Shown here one piece after another: positions 53,237 through 60,241 of a stretch of DNA of 64,000 nucleotides. The number at the start of each line of letters is the position of its first letter. Within the stretch, counting starts at the first letter, position 1. The notes under the pieces were generated by a model, which saw only the letters and a list, made by a program, of their open reading frames with translations, had not been told where the DNA came from and made no database searches. A program made the translations under genes and the position numbers. Source of the DNA: Pelagibius sp964472095 (GTDB lineage Bacteria > Pseudomonadota > Alphaproteobacteria > Kiloniellales > Kiloniellaceae); assembly GCA_964472095.1 (NCBI GenBank), contig CAYYIV010000006.1, forward strand, positions 96,274 through 160,273, in the 5' to 3' direction.

Positions 53237-54136
53237 TCATTCCATGAACTTGGGAAGCGTCGCCGCCAGGGCGTCGACCGCCAGGCGCAGTTTCGGCGGC
53301 AGCTTCGGCGTCGGCAACCACAAGGCATAGCAGTCGTAGAGGTAGCCCGGCTGCTCCGGAAGCACTTCCTCCAGGATGCCCGCCTCTAAGCGGTCGCGCA
53401 CCAGCCAGGACGGCAGCCAGGCGACGCGCGCGCCCTCGGTGGCCGCATCGGCGATGGCTTCAAGGTCGTCGAAGCGCAAGCGGTGCGCCGGCGCGACCTC
53501 GGCCGGGTCTTGCCCCTCCTGTGGAAACAGCCAGGGTCGCACCCGCCCGGAGCGGCGGTAAACGACCGCTTCATGCCCGCCAAGCTCGTCGATCGTCCGC
53601 GGGCGACCGCGGCGCGCGAGGTAAGCCGGCGCCGCGCAGACGATCATGCGCTGCTGCGCGACGCGGCGCGTGATCAGCCCTGATTGGCTATCCAGTTCGC
53701 CCGTGCGGACGGCAAGGTCGAAGCCGTCCTCCGCAAGATCCGCGAGGCGGTCATTCAAGGACAGATCGAGCTCGAGGGTAGGATAGCGCCCGGCCAGTTC
53801 CAGCAGGACGGGCGCGACACAGCGCCGGCCGAAATGGATCGGCGCCGTGACCCGTAGCCTGCCGCGGGGCTGCGACAGTTCGTCGGCAGCCAGCGCATCC
53901 GCCGCCTCGGCTTCGGCGAGCACCGCGCGGCAGCGCTCGTAGTAGTCCCGCCCGATGTCGGTGAGACTCTGCCGCCGCGTGGTGCGGTTGATAAGCCTGA
54001 CGCCCAGGCGTTCTTCGAGGAAGCGGACGTGCTTTCCGACCATGGGGCCTGATATGTCGAGGGCGTTGGCCGCGGCGGCGAAGGAGCCCAGGTCGACCGC
54101 CTTCACAAAGACGGCCATGCTCGTCAGTCGATCCAT
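53237..54136 (-). CDS. LysR family transcriptional regulator
   Basis: A 299-residue regulator. HTH: TSMAVFVKAVDLGSFAAAANALDISGPMVGKHVRFLEERLGVRLINRTTRRQSLTDIG. This is the common transposon-like/aaeR subgroup start with RLTSMAVF and LINRTTRR. The effector domain includes GRLRVTAPIHFGRR and RFDDLEAIADAATEGARVAWLPSWLV. It is divergent from the alcohol-dehydrogenase-like gene (105 bp apart), which it probably controls. A GCAGG-CGG-CCTGC palindrome (54188-54200) lies in that gap and could be part of the operator. Confidence 0.93.
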   Translation of the reverse strand: MDRLTSMAVFVKAVDLGSFAAAANALDISGPMVGKHVRFLEERLGVRLINRTTRRQSLTDIGRDYYERCRAVLAEAEAADALAADELSQPRGRLRVTAPIHFGRRCVAPVLLELAGRYPTLELDLSLNDRLADLAEDGFDLAVRTGELDSQSGLITRRVAQQRMIVCAAPAYLARRGRPRTIDELGGHEAVVYRRSGRVRPWLFPQEGQDPAEVAPAHRLRFDDLEAIADAATEGARVAWLPSWLVRDRLEAGILEEVLPEQPGYLYDCYALWLPTPKLPPKLRLAVDALAATLPKFME

Positions 54137-54242
54137 GATTGCGAACCAATAGTTACTACTGTTCTTCCATTTCCGCCATTTATCGAGCAGGCGGCCTGCC
54201 GCTACGGATTATTCCATTCAATCATTTTGGAGTTGGCGGCAA

Positions 54243-55232
54243 ATGGCAAGAGTGGTTCGCTTCCATGAGTATGGCGGTCCCGAGGTCCTGAGGATCGAGG
54301 AAGTCGCGTTGCCGGCCCCGGGCCGGGACGAGGTTCAGATCCGCGTGAAGGCCTTAGGGTTGAACCGGGCGGAGGCGATGCTGCGCTCGGGCCTCTATCT
54401 CGAAACGCCGACCTTCCCGTCAGGCCTCGGATTCGAGGCCGCCGGGACTGTCGAAGCGATCGGTGAGGGCGTGGAGGGGCTGGCGCCCGGCGACCCTGTC
54501 AGTATCATCCCGCCGCTCTCGATGGTGCAATGGCCGGCCTATGGCGAGCTGGCCACCTTCCCCTCCGCCCATGTCGTAAAGCATCCCGCCGCGCTGAGCT
54601 GGGAGGCGGCCGCCGCGGCCTGGATGCAATATGTCACCGCTTACGGCGCTCTCATCGAGATTGCCGCGATCGGCCCGGGGAACGTCGTCGTCATCACAGC
54701 CGCGTCGAGCAGTGTCGGACTTGCTGCGATTCAGATCGCCAACAACGTCGGGGCGACGCCGATCGCCGTCACGCGCGGCTCAGCCAAGAAGCAGGCCCTG
54801 CTGGACGCGGGTGCGGCCCATGTCGTCGCTTCGGCAGAGGAGAATCTGGAAAGCCGGCTGAAGGAGATCGCGGGGCCGGCAGCCGTGCAAACGGTCTTCG
54901 ACCCGGTCGGCGGGCCGATCTTTGAGCCACTGACGGCAGCCATGGCGCCCGGCGGCATCCTCCTTCAGTACGGCGCGCTGAGCGCGGAGCCGACGCCCTT
55001 CCCGCTGTTCACAGTGCTGAGCAAGTCCCTGACGTTGCGCGGCTATCTCGTTCACGAGATCATCGGCGATCCGACGCGCCTGCAAGCCGCCAAAGCCTTC
55101 GTTCTCGACGGCCTGCGCTCAGGGACGCTCCGGCCCATCATCGCCAGGACTTTTCCGTTCGAGCAGATCGTCGAAGCGCACCGCTTCCTCGAATCCAACG
55201 AGCAGTTCGGCAAGGTCGTCGTGACGCTCTGA
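54243..55232 (+). CDS. Zinc-independent alcohol dehydrogenase / quinone oxidoreductase (MDR family)
   Basis: A 329-residue NADPH-dependent reductase. RVVRFHEYGGPEVLRIEEV is the quinone-oxidoreductase start; GLGFEAAGTVEAIGEGVEGLAPGD and VVVITAASSSVGLAAIQIANNVG give the cofactor domain. The zinc ligands of true alcohol dehydrogenases (Cys-His-Asp near GHE) are absent: it has GFEAAG in place of GHE. Members reduce quinones or enals. The ATG has a good AGTTGG-type context only. Adjacent and divergent LysR gene is the likely regulator. Confidence 0.9.
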   Translation: MARVVRFHEYGGPEVLRIEEVALPAPGRDEVQIRVKALGLNRAEAMLRSGLYLETPTFPSGLGFEAAGTVEAIGEGVEGLAPGDPVSIIPPLSMVQWPAYGELATFPSAHVVKHPAALSWEAAAAAWMQYVTAYGALIEIAAIGPGNVVVITAASSSVGLAAIQIANNVGATPIAVTRGSAKKQALLDAGAAHVVASAEENLESRLKEIAGPAAVQTVFDPVGGPIFEPLTAAMAPGGILLQYGALSAEPTPFPLFTVLSKSLTLRGYLVHEIIGDPTRLQAAKAFVLDGLRSGTLRPIIARTFPFEQIVEAHRFLESNEQFGKVVVTL

Positions 55233-55296
55233 TACAGCCGCCCCCTAATCCCACTCGATCCCTTTGGGGGCCAAAGCCATAGCTGCCACCACGCGA

Positions 55297-55689
55297 TCAA
55301 CCGCCTGACCACTGCATGACGACGCCCGCGATTGCGCCGATGAACAGCAGGACACAGGCGGCCGTCTGGATCAGGAACCCCGGCAGGCGCTTCTCCACAG
55401 CCTTGCTATAGCCGATGAAGTACAGGACACGCCCGCCGATCCAGACGAGCCCGAGCACCGCGGCCGCGACGTCGCTGAGATAGAGCGCACAGAGCCACAG
55501 CGGCACCAGGAAGGTCGGCATCCATTCGAGCGTGTTCATGTGCACGCGAAAGACGCGCTCGAAGTCGGGATGGCCCGTCGTCGCCGGATGCTTCACGCCG
55601 AACCTGCCGCGCGCCGCCGCGACGCGCGTCGCGATGAAGAAATAGAAGGCGACGGCGAGCAGCGTGACGATCGCGGTGTAGTGCGGCAT
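55297..55689 (-). CDS. MAPEG family membrane protein
   Basis: A 130-residue protein with four membrane spans. FERVFRVHMNTLEWMPTFLVPLWLCALYLS and GGRVLYFIGYSKAVEKRLPGFLIQ are the MAPEG signature (ERVFRVHMNT-x-E, GRxLYFxGY). MAPEG enzymes are glutathione-dependent or eicosanoid-related in animals; bacterial members are of unknown substrate. It is followed on the minus strand by nothing in the same operon within reach: the next minus gene ends 73 bp upstream, so the two may be co-transcribed. Confidence 0.93.
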   Translation of the reverse strand: MPHYTAIVTLLAVAFYFFIATRVAAARGRFGVKHPATTGHPDFERVFRVHMNTLEWMPTFLVPLWLCALYLSDVAAAVLGLVWIGGRVLYFIGYSKAVEKRLPGFLIQTAACVLLFIGAIAGVVMQWSGG

Positions 55690-55762
55690 GAAGATTTCCC
55701 CTAATGCTGGACCCGTCCCCTCTACCCCAGATCATGCGCATCTCGTCGCGCAAGTCCAGACG

Positions 55763-56272
55763 CTACAGCCAGCGGCGCACGCGGGCCTTGTAGGCCCTGT
55801 AGGCAGCGCCGAACCGGCGTTCCAGGTAGGCCTCCTCGCGCGCCACCACGCCATAGCGGATGGTGAGCGCGAGCGGCAGCAGGAGAATCAGAATCCACGG
55901 GCTGCGCACGGCGAGGCCGATACCGCCGTAGACGAGGAACATGCCGAGGTAGATGGGATTGCGGCTCCAGCCGTGAACTCCCCGGGTCACCAGCGCTTGC
56001 GTCGGCCTGGTTCCCTGAACGGGGGTCGCCGCGCAGGAGAAATTGCGAATGCCCGCGCCGAAGGCGGCAAGACCGACGAGGATCAGGCCGGCGGCGACGG
56101 CGGCGCTGACCCAGTGCATCGGGCCGTCGCGCGAAACCGGAAACGGCAGGGGGAGTAGGTGATCGGTCGCGAACCCGAGCAGAAGCGCGGCGAGAAAGAG
56201 CACGGGTGGCCGAACGATGGCGCCCGCGGTGCCGGTATCGCTCCCCTCTTGGCCGGCCTGGTCCTTGAACAT
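55763..56272 (-). CDS. Isoprenylcysteine carboxyl methyltransferase (ICMT)-like membrane protein
   Basis: A 169-residue protein with about four membrane spans. The C-terminal region holds the diagnostic GWSRNPIYLGMFLVYGG (N-P-x-Y-x-G) and EEAYLERRFGAAYRAYKARVRRWL (E-E-x-x-L, Y-x-x-Y). These form the SAM-binding ICMT fold seen in bacterial proteins that probably methylate small molecules or phospholipids rather than prenyl-Cys. The ATG at 56272 is preceded by GGAGG. It is divergent from marR, and both lie next to a pair of operators; regulation by MarR is likely. Confidence 0.88.
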   Translation of the reverse strand: MFKDQAGQEGSDTGTAGAIVRPPVLFLAALLLGFATDHLLPLPFPVSRDGPMHWVSAAVAAGLILVGLAAFGAGIRNFSCAATPVQGTRPTQALVTRGVHGWSRNPIYLGMFLVYGGIGLAVRSPWILILLLPLALTIRYGVVAREEAYLERRFGAAYRAYKARVRRWL

Positions 56273-56322
56273 GCGCGCCTCCGCCGATGGTAGAGAGTCA
56301 CACGTCAGAAGGCTGTCGCCCG

Positions 56323-56369
56323 ATGACAACTAAGATGTCATTATGTCGAATTGACAACTCGGTTGTCAA
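56323..56369. promoter_or_regulatory. Two palindromic MarR-type operators over a divergent promoter
   Basis: Site 1: ATGACAAC-TAA-GATGTCAT (56323-56341), 15 of 16 arm bases compatible except one pair. Site 2: TTGACAAC-TCG-GTTGTCAA (56351-56369), a perfect 8-bp inverted repeat. Both use a 3-bp spacer and their centres are 28 bp apart. On the minus strand TTGACA (56369-56364), 18 bp, CATAAT (56345-56340) form a promoter for the ICMT-like gene that overlaps site 2 and touches site 1. MarR dimers typically bind such palindromes. Confidence 0.65.
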
Positions 56370-56389
56370 TGGAGGAGGCTGGCATTCCG

Positions 56390-56896
56390 GTGACATCGGA
56401 GGCGACAGCGTTGGCACGGCAGGGCGGCAAGGCGGCTTCGGCCCCCGGCGGCAAGAGCGAGGCGACCGTCGAGCTGATGCTCGAGGTGGCGCAGTGCTTC
56501 TTCAAGATCAGGGCGCTCGGCCAAAAGGCCGGGTTCATCACCGGCTGGGGCGGCGGCGCCTTCGGCTTCCTGCGCAGCCTCGCGCTGCTCGGCCCGCTCA
56601 CGGTGCCGCAGATCGCCCGCATGCGCCCGACCAGCCGCCAGCGCATGCAGCGGCTGGCGAACGAGCTGGCCGCCGAAGGGCTCGTCGAGTTCGTCGCCAA
56701 CCCCAACCACCGGCGCTCGAAGCTGGTGCGCCTCACGCACAAAGGCGCCGCACGCTACCGCGCGCTGAACATCCAGCTCCTGTCGATCGCCTCGACCATG
56801 GGCGCCGATCTCAGCGCGGCGGAGATCCGCAGAACCGCGGAGATCGTGCGGCAGCTGAGCGACGACGTGAAAGCGCGATCGGACCGGCTGCCGTAG
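56390..56896 (+). CDS. MarR family transcriptional regulator
   Basis: A 168-residue regulator if the GTG at 56390 is used. I chose it because GGAGGAGG (56371-56378) lies 11 nt upstream; ATG 56369 and TTG 56351 are in-frame alternatives, but both fall in the operator. The winged helix is LLGPLTVPQIARMRPTSRQRMQRLANELAAEGLVEFVANPNHRRSKLVRLTHKG, with the MarR wing at NPNHRRSKLVRLT. About 20 flexible residues precede. It probably represses itself and the divergent ICMT-like gene through the two palindromes. Its end lies 66 bp from the displaced guaA fragment. Confidence 0.88.
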   Translation: MTSEATALARQGGKAASAPGGKSEATVELMLEVAQCFFKIRALGQKAGFITGWGGGAFGFLRSLALLGPLTVPQIARMRPTSRQRMQRLANELAAEGLVEFVANPNHRRSKLVRLTHKGAARYRALNIQLLSIASTMGADLSAAEIRRTAEIVRQLSDDVKARSDRLP

Positions 56897-56962
56897 CGCA
56901 CGGCGCCCTGTCTGCCCCGCCGGGGGTCATCCGACGCCCGCGATAATCGCTGAGCGCCCTCG

Positions 56963-57029
56963 CCTCACTCCCACTCGATCGTCCCCGGCGGCTTCGAGGT
57001 CACGTCGTAGACGACGCGGTTGATGCCGC
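56963..57029. repeat. Left 67-bp direct repeat: displaced guaA 3' end
   Basis: It matches 60175-60241 at 66 of 67 positions (56980 C against 60192 G, a synonymous third-base change in a Thr codon). Read on the minus strand it still encodes the last 21 residues of GuaA, ending T-I-E-W-E-stop. It is the remaining end of the original gene after insertion of the DNA to its right, i.e. an att-like site. Confidence 0.9.
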
Positions 57030-57089
57030 ACAAAGACCGTCGGGTATGTCGGTCATATGCCTCCTAAGCTGAACCGGACATTTCTACCT

Positions 57090-57125
57090 TTGCGGGAACA
57101 ACCCTCGTGATGTATCCTAGGGATA
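57090..57125 (+). promoter_or_regulatory. Candidate promoter with inverted repeat for the island's HEPN operon
   Basis: TTGCGG (57090-57095), 17-bp spacer, TATCCT (57113-57118). The -10 box is itself one arm of TATCC-TAG-GGATA (57113-57125), so a regulator bound there would block transcription. The gene start is 26 bp downstream. Confidence 0.45.
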
Positions 57126-57150
57126 TGTAGGGAACGCGGGTGGAAATGAC

Positions 57151-57834
57151 ATGGATGAAAAGATCGGCGAGGCAGCTTCTGAAGCTGGCAAGGACAAACC
57201 CGAGCGTCGAGAAATAAAGGGCGGGATACCCTATTCAACTTCTCCCGGCGTTCTGAAACGAGCCCTTGATCAGATCATCACAGCCGAGCGCCCAGACAAA
57301 TTCGGTGCCGACTACATGGCCACCATTTTGAAGCTTACAGGAGGCGGTGCGCGTGCAGTACCTCCCTTTCTGAAGAAGATGCAATTCCTAGGTACCGACG
57401 GCGCACCATCACCCCTTTATTCCAAATTCAAGACTGACAGTGGCCGCTCTCAAGCCGCGTACGAAGGCCTAAGGAATGCATTCGGAGAGCTGTTTCGAAG
57501 GAACGAGTACATCCACAAAGCAGACGAGAGCGCGGTCAAAGACACGATCGTTGAGATAACCGGCCTCAAGAAGACAGACCCGATTGTCAGGTTGATGTAC
57601 TCAACGTTTGATGTAGTGCGAAGCTTCATCGTGGGAGATGTATCGGCAACCACCGAGAAAGGCAAACCAGAGCCCGAAGAAGATGATGGTGGCGCGCCCC
57701 ATCATTCCGATGGCGCTATCGCCGGACGCAGGATTGGCCTTTCGTATCAGATCAACATTATCCTGCCAGAGACGGAGAATGTTGCTGTGTTCAACTCAAT
57801 CTTCAAGAGCCTGCGAGACAACCTACTCAGATGA
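57151..57834 (+). CDS. DUF5343 family protein (partner of the HEPN protein)
   Basis: A 227-residue soluble protein. Residues about 26-162 match DUF5343: PYSTSPGVLKRALDQI, TILKLTGGGARAVPPFLKKMQFLGTDGAPSPLYSKF, GLRNAFGELFRRNEYIH and LMYSTFDVVRSF, a winged-helix-like fold. A disordered acidic linker (EPEEDDGG) leads to a short C-terminal block, LSYQINIILPETENVAVFNSIFKSLRDNLL, also seen after DUF5343 in related proteins. I infer a regulatory or antitoxin role from pairing with a HEPN protein by an ATGA overlap, not from known activity. Base composition is lower in G+C than the chromosome. The start ATG 57151 has GTGGA 9 nt upstream. Confidence 0.75.
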   Translation: MDEKIGEAASEAGKDKPERREIKGGIPYSTSPGVLKRALDQIITAERPDKFGADYMATILKLTGGGARAVPPFLKKMQFLGTDGAPSPLYSKFKTDSGRSQAAYEGLRNAFGELFRRNEYIHKADESAVKDTIVEITGLKKTDPIVRLMYSTFDVVRSFIVGDVSATTEKGKPEPEEDDGGAPHHSDGAIAGRRIGLSYQINIILPETENVAVFNSIFKSLRDNLLR

Positions 57835-58424
57835 GCCGCGAGCACGACATAGAACTTTTCGTCATCAAGAATGCAGTCATCACGCAAAGTCTTCGTCGCG
57901 TTCTCGCGGATCAGAGGCTCGGGAACGCTCGAGGAGCATTGGAAGCCCAAGCCGACTCATTGGTAGCAGACTACCTGCGTCAAATTGACTTTGGAGTCTT
58001 GGCTGATGCGGAGAGGATGAGTGAATTCTATAAGCTCTTCTACGCACTCGAAAACGACATGCGCGATCTTATCGAAGGGGCAATGGCGGACAGCAAGGGA
58101 AAAAACTGGTGGGAGGAAGCCGTACCACAAGCAGTACGTGACAATGTCAGGAAGAACTACGAACGCGAAGCTTCAGAAGGGCTCCCCCCTCGCTCAGACA
58201 GGATGATCGATTACACGACATTTGGAGAACTCGGCGAGATAGTGAAAGAGAATTGGGACGTCTTCTCGGGAATGTTCTCCAATGCAACGCGCAACCGCGT
58301 CCTACGAGTGATTAATCGTCTAAACTTGGCACGAGGACCAATTGCCCACTGCAACTTTCTTCCTGAAGAAGAAGCCATCCGCCTGAAACTGGCAATACGC
58401 GACTGGTATAAGCTTATGGAATAG
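57831..58424 (+). CDS. Swt1-type HEPN domain protein, probable ribonuclease toxin
   Basis: A 197-residue all-helical protein. The middle (FYKLFYALENDMRDLIEGAM, NWWEEAVPQAVRDNV, TFGELGEIVKENWDVFSGMF) and the end (RNRVLRVINRLNLARGPIAHCNFL) match the Swt1-like HEPN family. The R-x4-H motif, Arg168 to His173 in ARGPIAH, is intact; this is the catalytic site of active HEPN ribonucleases. HEPN proteins are toxins in toxin-antitoxin and abortive-infection systems. It is coupled to the DUF5343 gene by ATGA, so the ratio of the two proteins is fixed. Toxicity is inference. Confidence 0.8.
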   Translation: MSREHDIELFVIKNAVITQSLRRVLADQRLGNARGALEAQADSLVADYLRQIDFGVLADAERMSEFYKLFYALENDMRDLIEGAMADSKGKNWWEEAVPQAVRDNVRKNYEREASEGLPPRSDRMIDYTTFGELGEIVKENWDVFSGMFSNATRNRVLRVINRLNLARGPIAHCNFLPEEEAIRLKLAIRDWYKLME

Positions 58425-58526
58425 CAAGCGAACGTAAAGCTGAGCGAACTGAACAACGACAAGCTAGCTTCTGGCGATCCCGTAGCCTATTCCGGTTATT
58501 GCGAAACACGGCTTCCCATCGCGCAC

Positions 58527-59741
58527 CTACCCAACCTTCCAGGATCCAGGAGCGCGAGTGCCAATAAGCTTTTTGTATTGGTCTTGCTCGGCGTCGTGAT
58601 TGAAGGAAAGTATCTCCAGGCAATTTTCTCGCATGATGTGAAGGTGATTCTCATATCGCCTGGAACGAGGAAAAATGCGCCAGTTGACCGGCTCGCCTTC
58701 GAGAAGGTGCACTTCGGCGTCGCTTGTCAGAACAAGCAGTGACTCGTCAAACTCAAACACCAGCCCGAAGAGCGCGGTCCGCACGGAAACAAGTGATGTC
58801 AGGTTCCGCGGGAGATGCACCTTACCTATAAATGGCGTGCGACCGTCCCGAAGAAGGCGGAACACCGCAAGATACTCTCCCTCTACCATATAGAACTTGT
58901 CAGTACTGCCCCACGTCAATTTGGGGATTCCCGTTCGATCTAGCTGGGAAAAAAGAACATTCTCAAGATTCTCGACACGCTGAACGATCAGCTCATCCGG
59001 TAGCGCAGGCCCTTCTCCCTCACTCGTCGCGTCAATATCAGTCTTGGCGAAAGGCGAATGTGACTGTGAGCGCCGGACATCAAACCGAGCCAAGACGCTG
59101 CCTTCGTCGAACGATACTCCGACAATATTATTGTACATCCAGTCACAAGTGTCGCATCTACGTTGTGAAAGCAACGCGCCTTCTTGCTCTCTAGGCCATG
59201 ACTTGTCAGAGATTTCTAGATCCACTCGGTACAAGCCGCTCTCGCCACCAGCAATAGCTACGTTCCCATAAGCTGGCCACGCCTGATTCGCACCTACAGG
59301 GGATAGGCGGACGGCCCGCCCCCGCACACCGGTGTCGGTATCGTAGTGCGCTCCATAAGTTCCACTTGGTGCGGCCACAATCATGCGATCGTAGTGAAAT
59401 GCACTGGTGGCATGTGGGAATGGAAAGCCGCTGTCACCGTGACCAATCCGATACCGATCTAATACAGTCGACTCTATTTCAAATTCAGACCGATCAAGAG
59501 CGTCGAAGCAAGCCCCGAGCTCATCAATATCCATGACAGCTCGATAAACCGCATTGCTTTCACTAAAGGCATAGCGGAGGGCATCTTCGCCACGCCTTCC
59601 AAACACGGCACCAAGTTCAGCAATAAGCCTCTCCCAACTATAGACACTCACGGAGCCATCCATGCCGAAGAGATGGAGCCGCCCCTTATATAATAGGGAG
59701 TCCCACCAATGACCCTCGAGCGTTAGCTTTAGATTGCGCAT
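58527..59741 (-). CDS. Island protein of unknown family, beta-rich, with a CDTC motif
   Basis: A 404-residue soluble protein I do not recognise. The composition is rich in beta-strand residues with repeated aromatic/Gly turns (WWDSLLYKGRLHLFGMDGSVSVY, AYGNVAIAGGESGLYRVDLEIS, FYMVEGEYLAVFRLLRDG, LTSDAEVHLLEGEPVNWRIF), compatible with a beta-propeller or jellyroll. One CDTC motif (C196-C199) may bind metal or be redox-active. No signal peptide, membrane span or nucleotide motif. It is the second gene of a minus-strand pair, overlapping the 145-residue gene by 13 bp. Island base composition. Confidence 0.6.
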   Translation of the reverse strand: MRNLKLTLEGHWWDSLLYKGRLHLFGMDGSVSVYSWERLIAELGAVFGRRGEDALRYAFSESNAVYRAVMDIDELGACFDALDRSEFEIESTVLDRYRIGHGDSGFPFPHATSAFHYDRMIVAAPSGTYGAHYDTDTGVRGRAVRLSPVGANQAWPAYGNVAIAGGESGLYRVDLEISDKSWPREQEGALLSQRRCDTCDWMYNNIVGVSFDEGSVLARFDVRRSQSHSPFAKTDIDATSEGEGPALPDELIVQRVENLENVLFSQLDRTGIPKLTWGSTDKFYMVEGEYLAVFRLLRDGRTPFIGKVHLPRNLTSLVSVRTALFGLVFEFDESLLVLTSDAEVHLLEGEPVNWRIFPRSRRYENHLHIMRENCLEILSFNHDAEQDQYKKLIGTRAPGSWKVG

Positions 59742-60166
59742 CGCTGACCTGACGCGATCTTACGGACTTTCGGTGCAGACAAAAACTTCTTGGTCATCCA
59801 ATCAAACAAGACACCCTCTGGCGGACGCTGCTGACATTGCTTGTGATTTACCGGATAGCCGTGCCACTGGTCAGGTGAATGTTCGTCAAAACGTGCGATG
59901 AACACGGCGGTCTCATGATCGCGATCAACTCCGAGATAGCGCACCTTTTCAGTCTGGCGGAAAAGACCCCAAGCAAACTTCCCGCTCCTCCAACGATGAG
60001 TCATAGCATCAGTAAAAATACTACATTCTGCTGATAGGTCGATCTGCCACTGCGACTTGCCTCGTGTCCAATCGCGATGATCTGGCTTGTGCGAATAGCC
60101 AACCTTGCTGTCCGGGTCGCCAGCACTATGCGCACTTGTGCGGAAGCGCACCTCGTAGACGTTCAC
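59729..60166 (-). CDS. Island protein of unknown family, 145 residues
   Basis: A 145-residue soluble protein, family unknown. The N-terminal part is rich in polar and aromatic residues (MNVYEVRFRTSAHSAG, YSHKPDHRDWTRGKSQWQIDL), then CSIFTDAMTHRWRSGKFAWGLFRQTEKVRYLGVDRDHETAVFIARFDEH, and a basic end (MTKKFLSAPKVRKIASGQRC). It is upstream of and overlaps the 404-residue gene by 13 bp, so they are expressed together. It starts 9 bp inside the right repeat. No function assigned. Island base composition; no ribosome binding site of note. Confidence 0.55.
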   Translation of the reverse strand: MNVYEVRFRTSAHSAGDPDSKVGYSHKPDHRDWTRGKSQWQIDLSAECSIFTDAMTHRWRSGKFAWGLFRQTEKVRYLGVDRDHETAVFIARFDEHSPDQWHGYPVNHKQCQQRPPEGVLFDWMTKKFLSAPKVRKIASGQRCAI

Positions 60167-60174
60167 AGCCTCCC

Positions 60175-60241
60175 CCTCACTCCCACTCGATGGTCCCCGG
60201 CGGCTTCGAGGTCACGTCGTAGACGACGCGGTTGATGCCGC
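60175..60241. repeat. Right 67-bp direct repeat, within the intact guaA 3' end
   Basis: Copy of the left repeat at 56963-57029 with one mismatch. It covers the last 21 codons and stop of the intact guaA. After insertion this copy gives the gene a working 3' end. Confidence 0.9.

Larger units (their letters stand above)
57030..60174. mobile_element. Small genomic island (about 3.1 kb) at the guaA 3' end, no integrase
   Basis: It lies between two 67-bp direct repeats of the guaA end. Base composition differs: three 60-base rows inside (from 57421, 57241 and 59521) have 32, 34 and 27 G+C, against 47 in a guaA row (from 60541). It holds two convergent two-gene units: DUF5343 and HEPN genes on +, and two unrecognised genes on -. 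Insertion at the 3' end of guaA with restoration of the gene is a known target for bacterial genomic islands. No integrase, transposase or recombinase gene is inside, so it is a remnant, a cassette mobilised in trans, or the result of homologous exchange. Confidence 0.8.

Noticed and set aside
57035..57060. GACCG / CGGTC inverted bases next to the left repeat as a recombinase arm site
   Set aside because: The arms are only 5 bp and there is no counterpart at the right end, so it is not enough to call.
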